From assembly GCF_900155585.1 (NCBI RefSeq), contig NZ_LT707415.1, positions 123,336-187,335 of the forward strand: a stretch of DNA of 64,000 nucleotides. Direction: 5' to 3'. The notes under the pieces are model-generated. The model was not told where the DNA came from, did no database searches, and was given only the letters and a program-made list of their open reading frames with translations. Below, one piece after another: positions 44,405 through 52,144 of this stretch (its first letter is position 1; every line of letters starts with the position of its first letter). A program made the translations under genes and the position numbers. This DNA comes from Aedoeadaptatus urinae. GTDB taxonomy: Bacteria; Bacillota; Clostridia; Tissierellales; Peptoniphilaceae.

Positions 44405-45220
44405 TTAATCTTCCCATAAAATTAGCGTTTCATCGTAATATTCGTTGAATTTATCTCTAAATGTCTCGGATTTAAATGCTTCCGATGCTTTCTTAACCCA
44501 ATCCTTATCCTTGTCTTCTTCTCGAATAATCAGACCAGATTGAAAGTCCTTATTAGCCGGATCTTCAAATACATATTTTTTATGATCGAGGTTTGCATTC
44601 TTAATATCAGATGCATAGGCGATTAAAGCATCCACGTCATTAATACTACGAATCGTAGCGTTGATTTCAGTTTCAATGATTTCAATATTCTTCTTATTTT
44701 CTTTGATGTCTAGCAAATTATAGAAATTATCCTTCGGCTTATCTTGAAGAGTAATAAAGCCGGCGGCTTGCAACAGACGCAGACTACGGTCTAAGTTCGT
44801 CGGATCTCCAGGTACTGCAATTTTTGCTCCGTCCGGTATTTCATCTACTGTATCATATTTAGTGGACCATAAAGCGTTGACGCCATAGTAGATATAGGGT
44901 TCGACCATCATTAAATGTGCATTATTTTCTTTATTGAAAGTTTCCATCCAAGGCTTATGATTCAATATAACGCCATCGACCGAGCCCTCATTCAGTGCCG
45001 TTGCGGGCAAGTGATTTCCGTCATAGAGTACAGGTTCAACTGTATAACCATCTTTTTCCAATTCTTCTCCTAGCCATTTTACAATTGGTTCGCGAATAGA
45101 CATCGTACCAATCTTTATGGTCTTCTTCTCTTCCGGTTCTTTCTTGGAATTGCATCCTACCAAAAGGAATACACTCAATAATAGTAGCGTGCCAAGTTTT
45201 AACAAATGTTTTCTTTTCAT
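44405..45220 (-). CDS. metQ: NlpA/MetQ family substrate-binding lipoprotein
   Basis: A 271-aa lipoprotein. The signal peptide ends in a lipobox (FLLVGC) with Cys23 lipidated. The mature part shows the MetQ pattern: IKIGTMSIREPIVKWLGEELEKDGYTVEPVLYDG, NHKPWMETFN, IYYGVNALWSTKYDTVDEIPDGAKIAVPGDPTNLDRSLRLLQAAGFI. First gene of metQ-metN-metI, followed by the DUF169 gene. No S-box or T-box RNA could be seen in the 220 bp upstream, so control is unknown. A+T-rich relative to mprF next door. Confidence 0.88.
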   Translation of the reverse strand: MKRKHLLKLGTLLLLSVFLLVGCNSKKEPEEKKTIKIGTMSIREPIVKWLGEELEKDGYTVEPVLYDGNHLPATALNEGSVDGVILNHKPWMETFNKENNAHLMMVEPYIYYGVNALWSTKYDTVDEIPDGAKIAVPGDPTNLDRSLRLLQAAGFITLQDKPKDNFYNLLDIKENKKNIEIIETEINATIRSINDVDALIAYASDIKNANLDHKKYVFEDPANKDFQSGLIIREEDKDKDWVKKASEAFKSETFRDKFNEYYDETLILWED

Positions 45221-45365
45221 AACATCCTCCTTAAAATATAATCTAGAGCCAGGTCATTTTAATAGAAAAATCTCTAACCCCGATAATATCGTAACAAAAT
45301 AAGGTCGCTTATGGGATGGTTATTGTGAAATTCTATACTCACTTGTCGGCAATAGAACATATATA

Positions 45366-45402
45366 TAAAAGTGCGATTATCCTAATAATAATCGCACTAA
45401 AA
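45366..45402. terminator. Terminator downstream of mprF
   Basis: Perfect 10-bp arms GTGCGATTAT / ATAATCGCAC with T-rich flank on the minus strand. It separates mprF from the metQNI island. Confidence 0.65.
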
Positions 45403-45443
45403 CAATAATATAACTGAAAACTAGAAAAACTTAACTAAGCTTC

Positions 45444-47960
45444 TTACTTCGATGCCTTCCAATCGATTCTTACCAAACTCAGTACCGTAAAGAGCAGACT
45501 GCTTCGGTGGCTGTAGCCGGTGTATTTCGGCTCCCAGTCCTCGGTGAATTTGCTCTTGTAGCTGCGCAGGCCTTCGAAGGAATAGACAGAGCTTCCGAAT
45601 TTAAAGACGAAGTAGGCGAGCTTTTCCTGCAAAAAGCTGTGCTCGTTAATGCCCACATTGGCCAGGGGCGCCATGCCCAGGTCGAAGGCTTTCTTGCCTT
45701 CTTCCTTAAAGTGCATAAACAGATTCAAAAACATAAAGTCCATGGTGCCGGCCGGAGCATCCTCCGGATCGTAGCGCATGAGATCGATGGTGGCCCAGCC
45801 TTTTTTGTACACGGGCATGAGATTGGCGAAGGCAAGAATTTCGCCGTCTTCGTCCTTCACCACGGCTATGGGCGCGCGGTTTAAATAGTCTTCGTCGAAA
45901 AAGCCCAGGGAAAAGCCTCGCTCGCCACGGCCTTCCATCCATCTGTCGGATATGGTTTTTAATGTGACCATGGTCTTCTCATCGAAGGGAGGGTGCAGGA
46001 TGTCGAAGGCCATGTTTTCTTTTTCGAATTTGTTCAGCACATTGCGAAAGGCCTTTTTACTCTTGCCCTCCAAGGTAAAGTCTTCCAGGTCCACCACGGC
46101 TGTTTCGCCGAACTTCATAAAGTGGAAGCCGTAGTCGTGGAGCTTCATGATGAGCTCCCTCGACACCTCGTAAAAGACCACGTCGTAGCCCAGCTCGTCG
46201 GCTTCCCGTAAAAAGGCGCTGACGCAGTCGTCCATGTACTCAGCATTGCCCATGGGTCCGCCCATGACGATGACCTTGTCCCCGGCGGTCCTCAGCTGAA
46301 GGGCACACATGTCCTCTCCCTCCACCTGATACCAATACAGGTCCTTGTCCCTTAGGAACACGAGCCCGGCGTCCATATCGCCGCCGTAGGCCTTCAGAAG
46401 GGCTTCCACGCGGTCCGTGTCCGCCTCTTCTCCCACCGTCTCGCCTTCGCCGCGGACGTAATTGAAGATGGCGTAGAGGACGCCGCCCATAATGAGAAGC
46501 ACGATGCTGATGCGCAGCCAGTTTTCCTCAAAGGGCAGGACGAAAAATTCCCGCGCCTTTAACAACAGCCGCATGCCCTTGGCTTTGTTGGCGATGGAAA
46601 GCAGATACATGGTAATAAAGACCAGGGCGATGCCCAAGTCGATGAGCAGGCTTTCTCGCCGATAGATAAATTGTTTTCGGTAAAGGTCGCGGCGCGATGC
46701 GATACTCAACACCGTGAGCAGAATTAAATAGGCATAAGTAATGAAGCCGAAGCCCGTCATAATTGCATAGACGAAGGTGAGGGCCAAAAAGAGCAGGGTG
46801 GGCCCCATGGCTTTTTTCTGCCGCTCCACGTGAATCCGCCCGAGGAAGATAAATACCAGCCCCAAAAGGATGCTCGGCGATTGGTACAAAATATTGGCGC
46901 GGATGGGATTGAGCTTCGCCAAAAGCTTAATGTTATTGACCTTGTCGGGAATCGTCGCCGATAAAATCATAAAGATGCCGAAGATGTACATCATAAAGGA
47001 ACAGAGGTCGTGGCCGATGGATTTTGCAAATTCCGCCGGCAAGCCGTCGTTTTCCGCATTAAAGCTGCGGCCGAAGTGCTTGATAAAAAAGTACAGGCCG
47101 ATAAAAAAGGGCACCACATAGTAAAAGAGGCGGTACAGCAAGAGCCAGGCCAGGACATTTTCGTAGCCGATGCCTAAATTCCCCAGACCCACGAGAGTCA
47201 TCAGGTCGAAGGAACCCAGACCACCAGGCATAAGAGAGACCATGCCGATGAGATTGGTGGCGACGACGACGGTGAACACCTCCGCCGGGTGAAAGGTCTG
47301 TCCCATGCAGCGACCGATGATTAAAAAGGTGCCGATAGCTCCCACCCATTCGAAAAGAGAGGTCAACAGCAGCTGCCACTGTGCCCAATGGGGCACTCTT
47401 TTTTTATCCTCTTTTTTTCGATTGGAAAACAAAATCACTGCCGGGGAATAGATCACGCCGCCGACGAGCCAGGGCATGTAAACCATGGCCGTGGAATCCC
47501 GATGAAAATACAGATACACCAGGCCCAGCAGGCTAAGCACGGAAATGCCGATGAGGTAATAGAAATAGGTTTCAAGAATCACCTTCACCATTTCGACCTT
47601 GTCTTTTTTTCTGCCGTAAAAGTAATTTCTCAGCCCCATATTGATCAAGCCGCCGAAGCCGATGAGATTGTTCATGGTGTTGACGGTGTAGCTGGTTTCG
47701 TAAATGGTGCGCTTCTTTTCCTTGTTGTCGATGAGGCGGTTAAAGATCACGTCGTAATTGACCATGGGTACCACGGCGAGAATCCCCACCACCAGCATGA
47801 GCGCGACATTGAGAAGGGGAACGCCGCTCAAGGTGGAGACCACCTTGTCGTAGGAAATTTCCTTGGACAGGCTTTTAAATTCCACGACGACGAGAATAAA
47901 CACGCTTAGTATAAACAGGGGCTCCAGGTATTTTTTTAAATTGTCGAAAAGTTTTTTCAT
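45444..47960 (-). CDS. mprF: Lysylphosphatidylglycerol synthase and flippase
   Basis: An 838-aa MprF, close to the usual length. The N-terminal half (about residues 10-500) holds 12-14 helices, the flippase part, with GLINMGLRNYFYGRKK and LMPGGLGSFDLMTLVG. The C-terminal domain (about 520-838) is the cytoplasmic aminoacyl-tRNA dependent transferase with GNAT-like fold (FMKFGETAVVDLEDFTLEGKSKKAFRN; YKSKFTEDWEPKYTGY). It adds lysine (or another amino acid) from tRNA to phosphatidylglycerol and moves it to the outer leaflet, giving resistance to cationic peptides. It overlaps the hydrolase upstream by 4 bp; the hydrolase might act on the lipid or its product. Confidence 0.94.
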   Translation of the reverse strand: MKKLFDNLKKYLEPLFILSVFILVVVEFKSLSKEISYDKVVSTLSGVPLLNVALMLVVGILAVVPMVNYDVIFNRLIDNKEKKRTIYETSYTVNTMNNLIGFGGLINMGLRNYFYGRKKDKVEMVKVILETYFYYLIGISVLSLLGLVYLYFHRDSTAMVYMPWLVGGVIYSPAVILFSNRKKEDKKRVPHWAQWQLLLTSLFEWVGAIGTFLIIGRCMGQTFHPAEVFTVVVATNLIGMVSLMPGGLGSFDLMTLVGLGNLGIGYENVLAWLLLYRLFYYVVPFFIGLYFFIKHFGRSFNAENDGLPAEFAKSIGHDLCSFMMYIFGIFMILSATIPDKVNNIKLLAKLNPIRANILYQSPSILLGLVFIFLGRIHVERQKKAMGPTLLFLALTFVYAIMTGFGFITYAYLILLTVLSIASRRDLYRKQFIYRRESLLIDLGIALVFITMYLLSIANKAKGMRLLLKAREFFVLPFEENWLRISIVLLIMGGVLYAIFNYVRGEGETVGEEADTDRVEALLKAYGGDMDAGLVFLRDKDLYWYQVEGEDMCALQLRTAGDKVIVMGGPMGNAEYMDDCVSAFLREADELGYDVVFYEVSRELIMKLHDYGFHFMKFGETAVVDLEDFTLEGKSKKAFRNVLNKFEKENMAFDILHPPFDEKTMVTLKTISDRWMEGRGERGFSLGFFDEDYLNRAPIAVVKDEDGEILAFANLMPVYKKGWATIDLMRYDPEDAPAGTMDFMFLNLFMHFKEEGKKAFDLGMAPLANVGINEHSFLQEKLAYFVFKFGSSVYSFEGLRSYKSKFTEDWEPKYTGYSHRSSLLFTVLSLVRIDWKASK

Positions 47961-48676
47961 GACGCTCCTTTTAAAAAGCTGATGACGATGTCGTTAAAGG
48001 ACTCGGCATCGGTTCTCACCAGATTATGGCCCTGATCCGCCACTTCCACGTAGCGACAGCCGGGAATCAGAGAGGCGATGTGTTTTGAATGCGACGTTTC
48101 CACCACGTCCTTGGCGCCGACGATGACCATGGCCGGGCAGTGTAATTGCCTCAGGCCGTCTACGGGCAGGTCCACGTCCTTCACCAAAAGCTTCGCCCTC
48201 AGCTTCACATCTTTAAATTTTTCGGACAGTTTATTTAAGGCCACCCCAGCCCCGTATTGCACATAGGATAGGATTCGACTAAAAAGCTTCGTGCCCCGAA
48301 ACAAGAGATTGCCCGAGTTTAAAACCAGCTTGCTTACATAGCTCGGGTAAAGGGCAGCGAAGGTCATGGCCAAATTGGCGCCGTCGGAAAAGCCGACGAT
48401 GGAGGTTTTTTCCACGCCCAAGGCGTCCAAGGCCTGTTTCGTGTCCCGGGCCATGAGTCTGAAGCTTAATTGCTCGCCTCGATTGTTACTCCTGCCGTGA
48501 GCGCGACTGTCGAGAAAGATCAGTTGAAAATAATGCTTAAAGGGCGCCACCTGATAGCGAAAGAAGCGACTGTTGCCGCCGTTTCCGTGCAAAAATAAAA
48601 CCGGCTTGCCCTCGCCGATGACGGTATAGAAAATATCCGTCCCATCGGCCATTGTAAGATATCCGCTCGTCTTCAT
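47957..48676 (-). CDS. Alpha/beta hydrolase
   Basis: A 239-aa serine hydrolase. The oxyanion-hole loop VLFLHGNGGNSRFF is near the N-terminus, the nucleophile elbow is GFSDGANLAM (Ser in G-x-S-x-G near residue 98), and the catalytic His is in DQGHNLVRTDAE near the end, with Asp in GAKDVVETSH. It is coupled to mprF by a 4-bp overlap, suggesting a role in aminoacyl-lipid turnover, as reported for hydrolases near some MprF genes; this is inference. Substrate unknown. No signal peptide, so cytoplasmic. Confidence 0.88.
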   Translation of the reverse strand: MKTSGYLTMADGTDIFYTVIGEGKPVLFLHGNGGNSRFFRYQVAPFKHYFQLIFLDSRAHGRSNNRGEQLSFRLMARDTKQALDALGVEKTSIVGFSDGANLAMTFAALYPSYVSKLVLNSGNLLFRGTKLFSRILSYVQYGAGVALNKLSEKFKDVKLRAKLLVKDVDLPVDGLRQLHCPAMVIVGAKDVVETSHSKHIASLIPGCRYVEVADQGHNLVRTDAESFNDIVISFLKGAS

Positions 48677-48737
48677 ACTGCGCCTCGATTGCTTATTTTA
48701 TTAAATGAAAAAGACTTTCGTCTCGATTTCTATTATA

Positions 48738-48796
48738 GTCTTTGCGCAAAAAAAGAAAAGGCATCTTTCCATAGAAGAAAATTACCTTTTCTTTGA
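48738..48796. terminator. Possible terminator in the gap after the hydrogenase gene
   Basis: Arms AAAGAAAAGG / CCTTTTCTTT with a 23-nt loop, preceded by seven A. Stem is A+T-rich and loop long, so this is weak. Confidence 0.3.
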
Positions 48797-48826
48797 TTTC
48801 TCTATTGCTTTGTTCTCGCTAAGGGA

Positions 48827-50338
48827 TCAGCTGAAGTCCTTTAGGGAATCGTCCACCAAGACATTTTCCAAGGGGGTCTTGTATTCGGAATCGCTCATGT
48901 ACTTGCCCAGGGCTTTTCGCACCCGTGTGGTGGAGGCGATGGTGCCCATGCCGGCGATGCAGCCGCCTTCGCAGGCCATGCCTTCCAACAGGTATCCGTC
49001 TTTTTTGCCGGCCTTGGCCATTTGCAGCATGCGAATGCATTCCTTCAGGGAGTTGGCTCCTTCGATTTTAATATTGCGCTCGGGATCGATGCGCTCGGCC
49101 ACTTCCTTTACTGCTGCGGCGACGCCGCCTGCCATGGCATAGCCACGGGCCGAGGAGGAGGATTCTTCCTCTTCTTTTACCTCTTCGATTTCGGAGGGCT
49201 CGATGTCTTTGGCGACAAACATGCCCATGAGCTCTTCAAAGGTAATGACGAAGTCTACGTACTCCTTGACTTCACTTGAAATGGCTTCCACCTTTTTCGA
49301 CGTACAGGGGCCGACGAAGCACACCAGGGCGTCGGGATCCTTGCGCTTAATGTGCTCTGCCGTATAGCGCATGGGGCTGCCCGAGTCGGAGACGTAGTCC
49401 TTCAGCTCGGGGAACCGATATTGAATCAGGAGGGTCCAGGAGTGGCAGCAGCTGGTACCCATAAAGGGGATTTTTTCCGGCACGCGCTCCAAATATTCCT
49501 TGGCCTCGTGGAGGGTGGTATAGTCGGCACCGAGTCCCACTTCCACCATGTCTTCAAAGCCCAATTGTTTTACGGCGGCGCGGATTTGCTCCGGCGTGGT
49601 GCTCGCGCCGAATTGGCCGATGTAGCTGGGCGCGGGGATGGCGTAAATGCGCTTGTTCTTTTCCTTCAGGGCCTTGACCAGCTGATAGATCATGGTCTTG
49701 TCCCCGATGGCACCCCATGGGCATTGCACGACGCAGCGGCCGCAGCCGACGCACTTGTCGTGATCGATAATGGCACGGTCTCTTTCGTCACTGCCGATGG
49801 CATCGACGCCGCAGACCGAGGCGCAGGGGCGGTCGTATTCCACAATGGCGTGGTAGGGGCAGGTCCGTTTGCAGCGGCCGCACTTCACACACTTGTCCTG
49901 ATCAATGACGGCGCCGTTTTTGCCGATGGACACGGCGTTGACGGGACAGACGTTGGTGCAGGGATGGGCCATGCACTTGCGACAGTTATCCGTCACGAAA
50001 AGCGCGCGGGTGGGGCAGGATTCGCAGGCGAACTTAATGACGTCCACCAGGGGCGTCTCAAAAATGCTGGTGGCCACGTCTACATCGTCGAAGCCCTCGG
50101 TCACCTGTATGTACTCGTCGTAATCACGCAAGTTCATACCCATGGCCAGGCGAATCATTTCCTCGACGATGGCGCGCTTTCTAAATAAATCCTCACGATC
50201 CTCCGGGGACGTGCCGGGATACAGGCGGTAGCCCACGGTTTCCAATTCATGCAGCGGTGTATCCGCATAAGCCATCTTCGCCACTTCGGCAAACACCCGA
50301 CGGCGAAGACTCATTATACTGGCGTAACTCTCTTTCAC
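48827..50338 (-). CDS. [FeFe] hydrogenase, monomeric group-B-like
   Basis: A 503-aa iron-only hydrogenase. The N-terminal part carries ferredoxin-like clusters (CRKCMAHPCTNVCP, CVKCGRCKRTCP, CVGCGRCVVQCP), then the H-cluster domain with variant signatures: TSCCHSW where the common form is TSCCPxW, GPCTSKKVEA where MPCxxKxxE is usual, and MACEGGCIAGMG where MACxGGCxxGGG is usual. All four H-cluster cysteines are present. These changes fit the poorly studied group B enzymes of anaerobic Firmicutes, probably taking electrons from ferredoxin reduced by PFOR. Twelve bases downstream of a 2Fe-2S protein gene. Confidence 0.88.
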   Translation of the reverse strand: MKESYASIMSLRRRVFAEVAKMAYADTPLHELETVGYRLYPGTSPEDREDLFRKRAIVEEMIRLAMGMNLRDYDEYIQVTEGFDDVDVATSIFETPLVDVIKFACESCPTRALFVTDNCRKCMAHPCTNVCPVNAVSIGKNGAVIDQDKCVKCGRCKRTCPYHAIVEYDRPCASVCGVDAIGSDERDRAIIDHDKCVGCGRCVVQCPWGAIGDKTMIYQLVKALKEKNKRIYAIPAPSYIGQFGASTTPEQIRAAVKQLGFEDMVEVGLGADYTTLHEAKEYLERVPEKIPFMGTSCCHSWTLLIQYRFPELKDYVSDSGSPMRYTAEHIKRKDPDALVCFVGPCTSKKVEAISSEVKEYVDFVITFEELMGMFVAKDIEPSEIEEVKEEEESSSSARGYAMAGGVAAAVKEVAERIDPERNIKIEGANSLKECIRMLQMAKAGKKDGYLLEGMACEGGCIAGMGTIASTTRVRKALGKYMSDSEYKTPLENVLVDDSLKDFS

Positions 50339-50349
50339 GTTTCCTCCTA

Positions 50350-50610
50350 TTATTCTGATAATTTGCCGGCGCGGGACAAAATCATTTCCGAAATAACTTG
50401 GGGCTTTGCGGATGTGATCAATTCGCCGTCGATTTCAACGACGGGAACGTGATCTAAGCCCTTTTCCTTGCAGACGTTTAAACAATTCAGGTGAACAATC
50501 TCCAAGCCGCCATCGCGAAAATAGCGCTTTTGAAGATTTTCCAAGGCGTCAAGCATGGCGCTCGAGCCCATCATCGTACAGCGGGAACCGACACAGACTT
50601 TGACTATCAT
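50350..50610 (-). CDS. Thioredoxin-like [2Fe-2S] ferredoxin (NuoE/HydC-like)
   Basis: An 86-aa protein with the four-cysteine pattern of thioredoxin-like 2Fe-2S ferredoxins: CVGSRC near the N-terminus and CLNVC in the middle (LNCLNVCKEKG), then VPVVEIDGELI. It resembles the C-terminal half of NuoE. Its gene directly precedes the [FeFe] hydrogenase, so it likely carries electrons for it or sits in a complex with it. Short for the family (free-standing domain). There is no NuoF/HydB-like diaphorase nearby. Confidence 0.82.
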   Translation of the reverse strand: MIVKVCVGSRCTMMGSSAMLDALENLQKRYFRDGGLEIVHLNCLNVCKEKGLDHVPVVEIDGELITSAKPQVISEMILSRAGKLSE

Positions 50611-50629
50611 AGACTCTCCTTCTGTTTTC

Positions 50630-51127
50630 CTACTGAGGGCTCTTGTTGACGATGGAGCGAAAGGCCGTATTTCTGTCCAAGGCTTCGTAGACGGGCAAGC
50701 TGATCAAGGTGCAGATGATCACTTCGCTGGCCGCTACGGAAAGGCTCATGGTCAAAAATCCGACGAAACCGCCGCCGAAAGCGAGAACTAACTCAAAACC
50801 GATAATCCACGAGAATAGGGCGGGCATAAGACTTGCCACCCACTTCTTCTGGAGCTTACACATAAAATACAAGCTGATCGCCGTGTGGAAGGTGCCGAAA
50901 AACAAATCGTACAGACCCAGGGGCGAGCTTATATTCGAAAGGAAGACGCCGAGGACGATGCCCGGCGCGAAGGCGGGATTGTAAAAGGCCAGGAGGTTCA
51001 TAATTTCCGACACGCGGAATTGAACGGGGCCGTAGGAAATAGGTGCGAAGACCACGGTGAGGGCGTAGTAAACCGCCGCCAATACCGCCGTCGTCGCGAT
51101 CCAATGGGTGCTGATTTTATTCTTCAT
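50630..51127 (-). CDS. queT: QueT-family ECF transporter S component
   Basis: A 165-aa membrane protein with five or six helices. The motifs FRVSEIMNLLAFYNPAFAPGIVLGVFLSNISSPLG and GLYDLFFGTFHTAIS fit QueT, the specificity subunit taking up preQ0/preQ1 or queuine-type precursors for tRNA modification. It must share a T component and ATPases with a housekeeping ECF module, which is not in this window (the cassette at 31898-34704 has its own). It overlaps pgpA by 11 bp in the apbE-to-hydrogenase run. Confidence 0.85.
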   Translation of the reverse strand: MKNKISTHWIATTAVLAAVYYALTVVFAPISYGPVQFRVSEIMNLLAFYNPAFAPGIVLGVFLSNISSPLGLYDLFFGTFHTAISLYFMCKLQKKWVASLMPALFSWIIGFELVLAFGGGFVGFLTMSLSVAASEVIICTLISLPVYEALDRNTAFRSIVNKSPQ

Positions 51128-51632
51128 AGTTTTTTCCTTCTTCTACTACTCGATTGCTGTGGGCCAAGCGGGACGCCGCCGCGGCGGCGATGGCAGCGAC
51201 CATGTCGTCGCTGAAGGTGGTGACCTCTTTGCCCTTCATCTTGTCTAATTTATCGATAATGCCGATTTTCTTTTTGTCCAAAAAGCCGAAATTCGTGAGG
51301 CCGATGGAGCCGTAAATATTGACGATGGAAAGGCTCATCACCTCGTCGATGCCGTAAAGGCCTTCGTCGTTTGCAATAATGGTTTGAATGGGCTCGTCGA
51401 AAAGCCCCTGATCCACGGCCTTGTCGATGGCGAGCGCCGTCAAGACGGCGTGAATGGTTTCTCTCTTTCTGAGCACCGCCAGCACGTTTTCTTCGCACAT
51501 CTCCATGGTAATGGGGGCGTACTCGCTCTGCAGCCGGTAGACGATTTCGGCAATATCGGAAATCTCTACGCCTTTTTTCTTCAGCGCCTCAATGGTAATT
51601 TCATAAAGGCGCTGCATGTCGTAGTTATACAT
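51117..51632 (-). CDS. pgpA: Phosphatidylglycerophosphatase A family protein (YutG-like)
   Basis: A 171-aa soluble protein of the PgpA/YutG type: ALKKKGVEISDIAEIVYRLQ near the N-terminus, VLRKRETIHAVLTALAIDKAVD, NIYGSIGLTNFGFLDKKKIGIIDKLD, and a C-terminal alanine-rich helix TTFSDDMVAAIAAAAASRLAHS. In Firmicutes the short soluble form is thought to dephosphorylate phosphatidylglycerophosphate, but direct proof is limited. The ATG at 51632 has AAAGAGG upstream. It overlaps queT and sits near mprF, whose substrate is phosphatidylglycerol. Confidence 0.83.
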   Translation of the reverse strand: MYNYDMQRLYEITIEALKKKGVEISDIAEIVYRLQSEYAPITMEMCEENVLAVLRKRETIHAVLTALAIDKAVDQGLFDEPIQTIIANDEGLYGIDEVMSLSIVNIYGSIGLTNFGFLDKKKIGIIDKLDKMKGKEVTTFSDDMVAAIAAAAASRLAHSNRVVEEGKNYEE

Positions 51633-51652
51633 GGTTACCTCTTTCTGTTATT

Positions 51653-52144
51653 TTATTTTCGCCTGTTGTCTCGCCGGCGGCGATACTTCGCCGGGCCCAG
51701 GGCCGCCGTCAGGGTCGCCAGTACCTGAGGCAAGAGGGCGCAGACGGCATAGACCGCCGGGGTCTGCTCCAGACGCAACAGACTCACTGCCGCCATTTGG
51801 GGCAGCATGGTGACATCGGCGGGAAAGCGCCACAGGGAGCGAAAGGCGCCCCGCATAAAAGCTTCGTTGCCGCCGCCGTAATAGGCGATGGCGAGGAAAA
51901 GCCCCCAAATCAAGGCGGGCAAGAGCAATATCAACAGGCCGTCGGTAAGTCCCTTTACATTCATAAATTTCCCCACGAAGAGATAGGCCGCAATCGTAAA
52001 GATGACGGGAATCAGCCTGAGGGCAAAGTAATCGTACACCACGCCTTCCAATGCAGAAGACAGGTGCAGATAAATGAGAAGGACGGAAAAGATCAGGATG
52101 AGTAAAAACTGACCCAGGGCGAAAATGAGCAAATTATTGCGCAT
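51653..52144 (-). CDS. Membrane protein of unknown function coupled to apbE
   Basis: A 163-aa protein with four or five hydrophobic segments (about residues 5-27, 38-58, 66-88 and 112-150) and a basic C-terminal tail (AKYRRRRDNRRK). I do not recognise a family. It overlaps the apbE stop by 11 bp, so it is translated with ApbE; ApbE attaches FMN to threonine of a flavoprotein partner, but no flavinylation motif (S/T-G-A-T type) is visible in this protein. The pairing suggests a membrane redox or transport role that cannot be specified. Confidence 0.65.
   Translation of the reverse strand: MRNNLLIFALGQFLLILIFSVLLIYLHLSSALEGVVYDYFALRLIPVIFTIAAYLFVGKFMNVKGLTDGLLILLLPALIWGLFLAIAYYGGGNEAFMRGAFRSLWRFPADVTMLPQMAAVSLLRLEQTPAVYAVCALLPQVLATLTAALGPAKYRRRRDNRRK

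Noticed and set aside
45221..45443. S-box or T-box leader before metQ
   Set aside because: I looked for the SAM riboswitch core and for a T-box TGGNACCGCG-type motif and found neither.
49352..50188. Long plus-strand frame opposite the hydrogenase gene
   Set aside because: It is the antisense of a cysteine-rich coding region and shows no features of its own.
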